Shown: positions 59,595-64,000 of the stretch, one piece after another
Layout of the letters: each line of letters starts with the position of its first letter
Position numbering within the stretch: the first letter of the stretch is position 1
NCBI GenBank assembly: GCA_003254925.1
Contig: QANZ01056519.1
Location: 1,827-65,826 of the forward strand
Origin: Chamaecrista fasciculata
Taxonomy: Eukaryota > Streptophyta > Magnoliopsida > Fabales > Fabaceae
Direction: 5' to 3'
Length of the DNA: 64,000 bases
Notes under the pieces: model-generated
Seen by the model: only the letters and a program-made list of their open reading frames with translations
Database searches by the model: none
What the model was told of the DNA's origin: nothing
Position numbers and translations under genes: made by a program

Positions 59595-60498
59595 ATGGAA
59601 TTGGAAGTAGTTTCTAGAGAGACCATCAAACCCTCTTCTCCTACACCTCTTCATCTCAAAACATACCCTCTCTCCTATATAGACCACATCATATCCTTTT
59701 CCCTAACTACGTGCCTTTAATCTCCTTTTACTCAAAAAACTCAAACCAAACCTATGATCAAACATCCGAAATGCTCAAGACATCCTTATCTCAAGTACTA
59801 ACCTTGTACTATCCACTTGCTGGTAGATACAAGGATCAAGTTTCCATAAATTGCAATGACGAGGGCGTGACGCTTGTCATCACTCGCGTCAAACAAAGGC
59901 TCTATGAGTTTCTCAAAAAAAGCCCAAACCAAGAATCCTTAAACCCTCTCTTCCCTGACGAGTTGCCGTGGAAGGAGATGCATCCAAGTGGCATCATCCT
60001 GCCCGTTCAAATCAACCATTTTGACTCTGGCGGAATAGCCATTGGCGCGTGCATGTCACACAAGGTTGGTACGTGTCTGTGCCGTGTACGGCGGCGGAAG
60101 CGAGGGTTCACGAGACGGTGAGTAAAACGCAGGAGGCAATGCGTGAGTTTAGGGACGAGCAGGCAAAGAAGATCGGCAGAAACGACATGTCGTTTGTGTC
60201 GGAGTGTTTGAAATTGGCGACTTCGACGACGACGCCAATTGGGGGGGAAGAAATGGTAATGTTGTCTGTAACGAGCTGGTGTAGAAATGGAACATACGAT
60301 GGGGATTTTGGGTGGGGGAAACCGATGTGGGTGACGACGTCCAAGTGTCCGATGAAGAATAGTGTGATTTTGATTGATACAAGAGATGGGGATGGAATTG
60401 AAGCCATTGTGAATTTGGAAGAGAAAGATATGGCCTTGTTTGAACGTCATGTTGAACTGCTTCAATATGCTTCCCTTAATCCAACCCTAATTGTATGA
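59595..60498 (+). pseudogene. BAHD acyltransferase pseudogene, catalytic centre deleted
   Basis: Remnant of an acyl-CoA-dependent BAHD acyltransferase (vinorine-synthase-like type). Segment 1 from 59595 reads MELEVVSRETIKPSSPTP...TYPLSYIDHI. A frameshift near 59700 moves to segment 2 (59705-60062: VPLISFYSKN, LSQVLTLYYPLAGRY, PWKEMHPSG, VQINHFDSGGIAIGACMSHK). The sequence then jumps, in another frame, to the C-terminal part (about 60085-60498: EARVHETVSKTQEAMREFRD, VTSWCRNGTYDGDFGWGKP, ending PTLIV). SHK is the start of the catalytic HXXXD motif, but the Asp and about 140 codons before DFGWG are missing. The protein would be about 290 instead of about 440 residues and lacks the active site. 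No splice signals explain the jump. Confidence 0.88.
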
Positions 60499-62429
60499 AG
60501 GAAAATATTCCCAAGGTTGAGTATGATCTAAGTTGGGAGTATAATTGACTAGAAAGTAAAACTTTTGAAGTATGATTGACCTTTTTATTTTTCCTTTTAA
60601 ATTTTCTTTTGGAAAAGTTTAAGATGCAACTTGTGGCGTAACTGCTAGCATCTTTCCTCTCTCGTCTTTCTCTTGATTGTTTGCGCACAGGTTCTTCTTC
60701 TGTTCTTTCTCAGTTCTTCTCCATTTTCTTAGTTTTATAGGAAGGGATTGTATTAATTAGTGGTGGTTTTGTCTAAATTAATTTATAGATTTAGTCTTTT
60801 CTTTTGTAAAAGATTTTATTTCAACACTCGATCAACTCATATATATAAATATCTATGTCTGAAAGCATCCATTGTTTTGACTAGAGTCTTTTTTTTTTTT
60901 CCAAATTTTGACAAGAATCAATAACATCTAGATTTGGTTTTATCCTTTCTTTGGGATACCAGTTTGAGCCCCCGCTGTTAGCTAAAGCAAAGAATGCAAT
61001 GAGTTGCACAGACACGAATGTTAACAGTTAACACTAACACTAAGCATAACCTACACTTGTCTTCAAAGTTAATCACTTAATCTATCAGTTTTCTACATTC
61101 CTGATACAACTAGTGAGGGAAAAAATAATCTTAAAACTAAACATACCAATTAAAAGAAGACTCTCAACTTGAAAATTTCTCAATTCAATCAATGAAGTGA
61201 ATGAACAAGTAAGCAAGAGACATTTTCACAAGAATGCTTAATCACATACCAAATCGCGACACTCCGACCTCCTTTGACAATCAATTAATGGCAAAACAAC
61301 CTTCATCACGCAGAACGACAGCTCCAACCTTGTTCACTACGTTCTTGTGCTTCTTAGGGAAGAATGGAGTTCCAATTAGTCTTAGATTTAAGAAGAATAA
61401 AATTCAGATTTTAGAATTTTACCATTCGAAACGTCTTGGGTGGACTAGGAAAAATCGAGAAGTTGTGCACGAGGTTCCGTCAATGGTTTTGGCGTCCTCT
61501 GTCCTAGAGATTCGCTGTCAACAAGGAAGGAAGTAAAGAACACTTCCTTTCGGTTCCTCTCTTGTTCATGGCCAAAATTCCTCAAATAAGAAAGGAAAAG
61601 AAATTAAGCCCTAAAACTCGAATGCTTTCTCTCCAAAATTTGAAGAATCTCAACGGAACGACTGCGCATTCTAAAGGTCAACGGTGCCTTCTCTAGTTTC
61701 TTCTTCTTCTTTTTTTAATGTTTTAATTTTTTTATTATGTTTAAATTTTAATTAATATAAAAAATCTAATTAATAATTATCCTTTTTTATTATATATTTT
61801 CCTACTGGTTCACACAAAAATTAATAATCATATCTCTCTCGTTTTAAGTTCGAATGCAATAACTTCAGAGTTATAGGTTGTTTTTTAACAAGTACTTTTC
61901 TATCTAGTTGAAGCCATTAACAAATAAGGTAAAATTCAATTAGGAAATGGGTTTGATTAAACAAGTGAAGTTGATAATGTATATCTCATTTTAAATCTGA
62001 ATGCGATGAGTTTACAACTACGAGTTATTTTGATGAGTTATATTTTTTGCTCAGGATCATTAACAAATGAGATTAAATTAGGCTTAAAAAGTGAGTTTGG
62101 GACCAAATTTTCATGATTTTTCATCTTTTAGTCTCAAACCCACCTACAGGTCCGATTTAATCTCTTATTTGTTGACAGTTTCAACTTGCCAGAAAAATGT
62201 ATTCATCAAGAGTAACTCGTAATTTCAAACTTGTTACATTCAGACTTGAAACGAGAGATATATAATAAATTTTGCTTGTTTGAATGTGAAACAATGGGCT
62301 CATTTTTCATACTCGATTTGGTATTATTTGCTGACAGTCTCAACTGTATAAAGAAGTATTCATCAAAAGCAACTTGTAGCTTTGGGCTCTTTGAATTGAA
62401 ACTTAAAAGATACAGAATAATATTGTTGA
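60499..62429. other. Intergenic DNA without a supported gene
   Basis: 60950-61700 has mixed composition and a few short open frames (for example 61234-61536) with no recognisable domain. 61790-62420 is a diverged inverted repeat (GTTCGAATGCAATAACTTCAG / TTCAAACTTGTTACATTCAG) related to 58280 and 34200. No RNA gene is seen. Confidence 0.4.
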
Positions 62430-62430
62430 G

Positions 62431-64000
62431 TTGGTAAAGCAGCTCCAATTCCTTCAAGGCCACTTGCATCTTTCTTCTGATATGCAAGCTTTTGAACTTG
62501 TTACTTGTCAAAGACTTGAACATATGTTGCATTGTGAAACAACTCTTTGGGATAAAAAAGTCAACATTTGTGGCCTCTTCATGGTGATCGAAACTCAAGA
62601 TTTTTTCATGCTCTTGTCAAAGGAAGATGTGCTAAACAAAAGGTCATAAAGCTTCGTGATGATCAAGGAAATTGGACTACTGATTGTGAATCCTTGGAAC
62701 AGCTTGCTTTATCCCATTATCAATCAGTTTATTCTGCAGAAGATCTCCCAAGTCTTCAGGCTATTCAGGAAAGTCTACAGCACATTTCCATTCCTTCTCT
62801 TACTGAAACACACATCATGCATCCACAGTCTCCAATTTCGACTTTTGAGGTTGATGAGGCAATATTTCAAATGAAATCTGATAGAACTCCAGGACCAAAT
62901 GGCCTCCCAGTCCTCTTCTTCCAATCTTTCTGGCATATTGTTAAGCAAGATGTTGTTGCAGCAGTTCTCACTTTTTTTAGCTCAGGATATCTTTTGAAGG
63001 ACTTCAACCATACCTTAATCACACTCATTCCCAAGTGTGATCATCCTCAATCTATTCGAGACTTCCGTCCCATTAGTCTCTGTAATGTTTTTCAAAAAAT
63101 CATCTCTAAATTCATGGTAAACAGACTTCAACCCATTCTTCAAGATCTTATTGCTCCAACACAAAACGACTTCATTAGAGGAAGGAGTATCAACGATAAT
63201 ATTTTCCTCGCCTCAGAGCTCATGACATACATTCACAAGGCAAAAAAATTGAAATCAAAATGGTGTGCTCGCAAACTTGATATTTCAAAGGCTTATGATC
63301 ATCTCTCATGGCACTTTGTGCAAGTTGTTCTCATTAAGATGCAATTCCCTCAACATTGGATCTAGAGCTACTCCATTAGTGCTACTCCACGGTTAGATAC
63401 TCACTTTTATTTAATGGCCATTTTACTGGTTATTTCTTCCCTCATCGTGGGCTTCATCAAGGTGATCCATTATCTTCCTATCTTTTTCTCCTTTGCTCTA
63501 ATGTTCTCTCTTGCATGCTGCATGACTTAGAAAACAAGAAAGAGATCAGAGGCATCCAATTTGCTAAAAGAGGCCCAACCATTTCACACTTAATGTATGC
63601 TGATGACACGGTTCTCTTCTTTGAAGCCACTTCTCAAGCTTGTAACGCAATTAAACAGGCTCTTCAACTCTATGGTAATCTTGCAGGCCAAGACATCAAC
63701 AAACAGAAATCTTCTATGATTTTCAGTCCTAACACTCCTCGTGTCTTTAAGAAGCTTCTATCTTCTACTTTTGGAGTATCTTACAAACCCAACTTAGGCA
63801 AATATTTGGGTGTTTATGTCGACCAATCATCTTTAAAGAACAATTATACTGAGCTTCTTAACACTCTTCAACAATGTTTAAGTGGTTGGAAGGCGAAGCT
63901 TCTTTCCCAAGCTGGCAGATTAGTGCTAGCAAAATCTATGCTCTCAAGTATCCCCCTTTATAGGATGGGCTCCTTTGCTTTCCCTCATACAGTTCTCACA
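62431..64000 (+). mobile_element. L1-type LINE reverse transcriptase, broken, running off the right edge
   Basis: Encodes the second part of a plant LINE ORF2. The endonuclease-RT linker HGDRNSRFFHALVKGR precedes RT motifs: SDRTPGPNGLP, LITLIPKCDHPQSIRDFRPISLCN, NDFIRGRSINDNI, KLDISKAYDHLSW, GLHQGDPLSSYLF, and the catalytic MYADDTVLFF (YADD at about 63596-63607), then KTSL-like AGQDINKQKSSMIF and LSGWKAKLLSQAGRL. A frameshift lies near 62555, a TAG stop at 63363-63365, and another shift before 63395, so it is inactive. The 5' part with the endonuclease is not present upstream of about 62430, and the 3' end lies outside the window. Confidence 0.9.

Noticed and set aside
61234..61536. 100-codon plus-strand frame between the BAHD pseudogene and the LINE
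   Set aside because: No domain or conserved motif, and composition typical of chance frames.

Overview
This is plant nuclear DNA, almost certainly from a eudicot. It is AT-rich, with intron-split genes of plant-specific families (fascin-GH5 glucanase, GH3 beta-xylosidase, Dof factor, GDSL lipase, CYP82-type P450, BAHD acyltransferase) set among many transposon remnants. The species cannot be named from the sequence alone. Two assembly gaps (13773-13952, 38101-38117) and a single N near 19041 are present.

Host genes, left to right: a complete 8-exon GH5 glucan beta-glucosidase (1233-4210, minus); a 6-exon GH3 beta-xylosidase/arabinofuranosidase (25382-30131, plus); a small single-exon protein of unknown function (32806-33153, plus); a 7-exon RlmN/Cfr-like radical-SAM RNA methyltransferase with one GC-AG intron (35292-39377, plus); a single-exon Dof transcription factor (40784-41476, minus); a 5-exon GDSL esterase/lipase (48870-51625, minus); a 2-exon CYP82-like P450 (54246-56827, plus) followed by a decayed fragment of a second copy; and a BAHD acyltransferase pseudogene (59595-60498). 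I joined exons by reading splice sites and checking phase, and each intact gene gives one continuous frame. GH5, GH3 and GDSL enzymes fit cell-wall or secreted carbohydrate/ester metabolism. The P450 and BAHD genes are typical of specialised metabolism, but nothing here forms a clear cluster.

Mobile DNA dominates. The main element is an 8.7-kb Mutator-like element (9734-18471) with 138-bp terminal inverted repeats. It carries a FAR1-type transposase broken by only two in-frame stops, a duplicated micro-exon, and minus-strand cargo exons. There is also a 1.34-kb solo LTR with a 5-bp duplication, a twin-primed LINE fragment, a LINE reverse transcriptase running off the right edge, and tRNA-derived SINEs. 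Many short palindromic or inverted-repeat elements are present; several have exact 9-bp target duplications (Mutator type) and one has an 8-bp duplication (hAT type). Three genes carry such elements in introns, two of them nested.

The least expected signal is a set of very small insertions of about 14-30 bp. Each is little more than a few bases plus a poly(A) run, flanked by 10-17 bp direct repeats. Four share the core TTGGCC-A(n). For two others an empty site is visible elsewhere in the window. They look like extremely 5'-truncated retroposition events.
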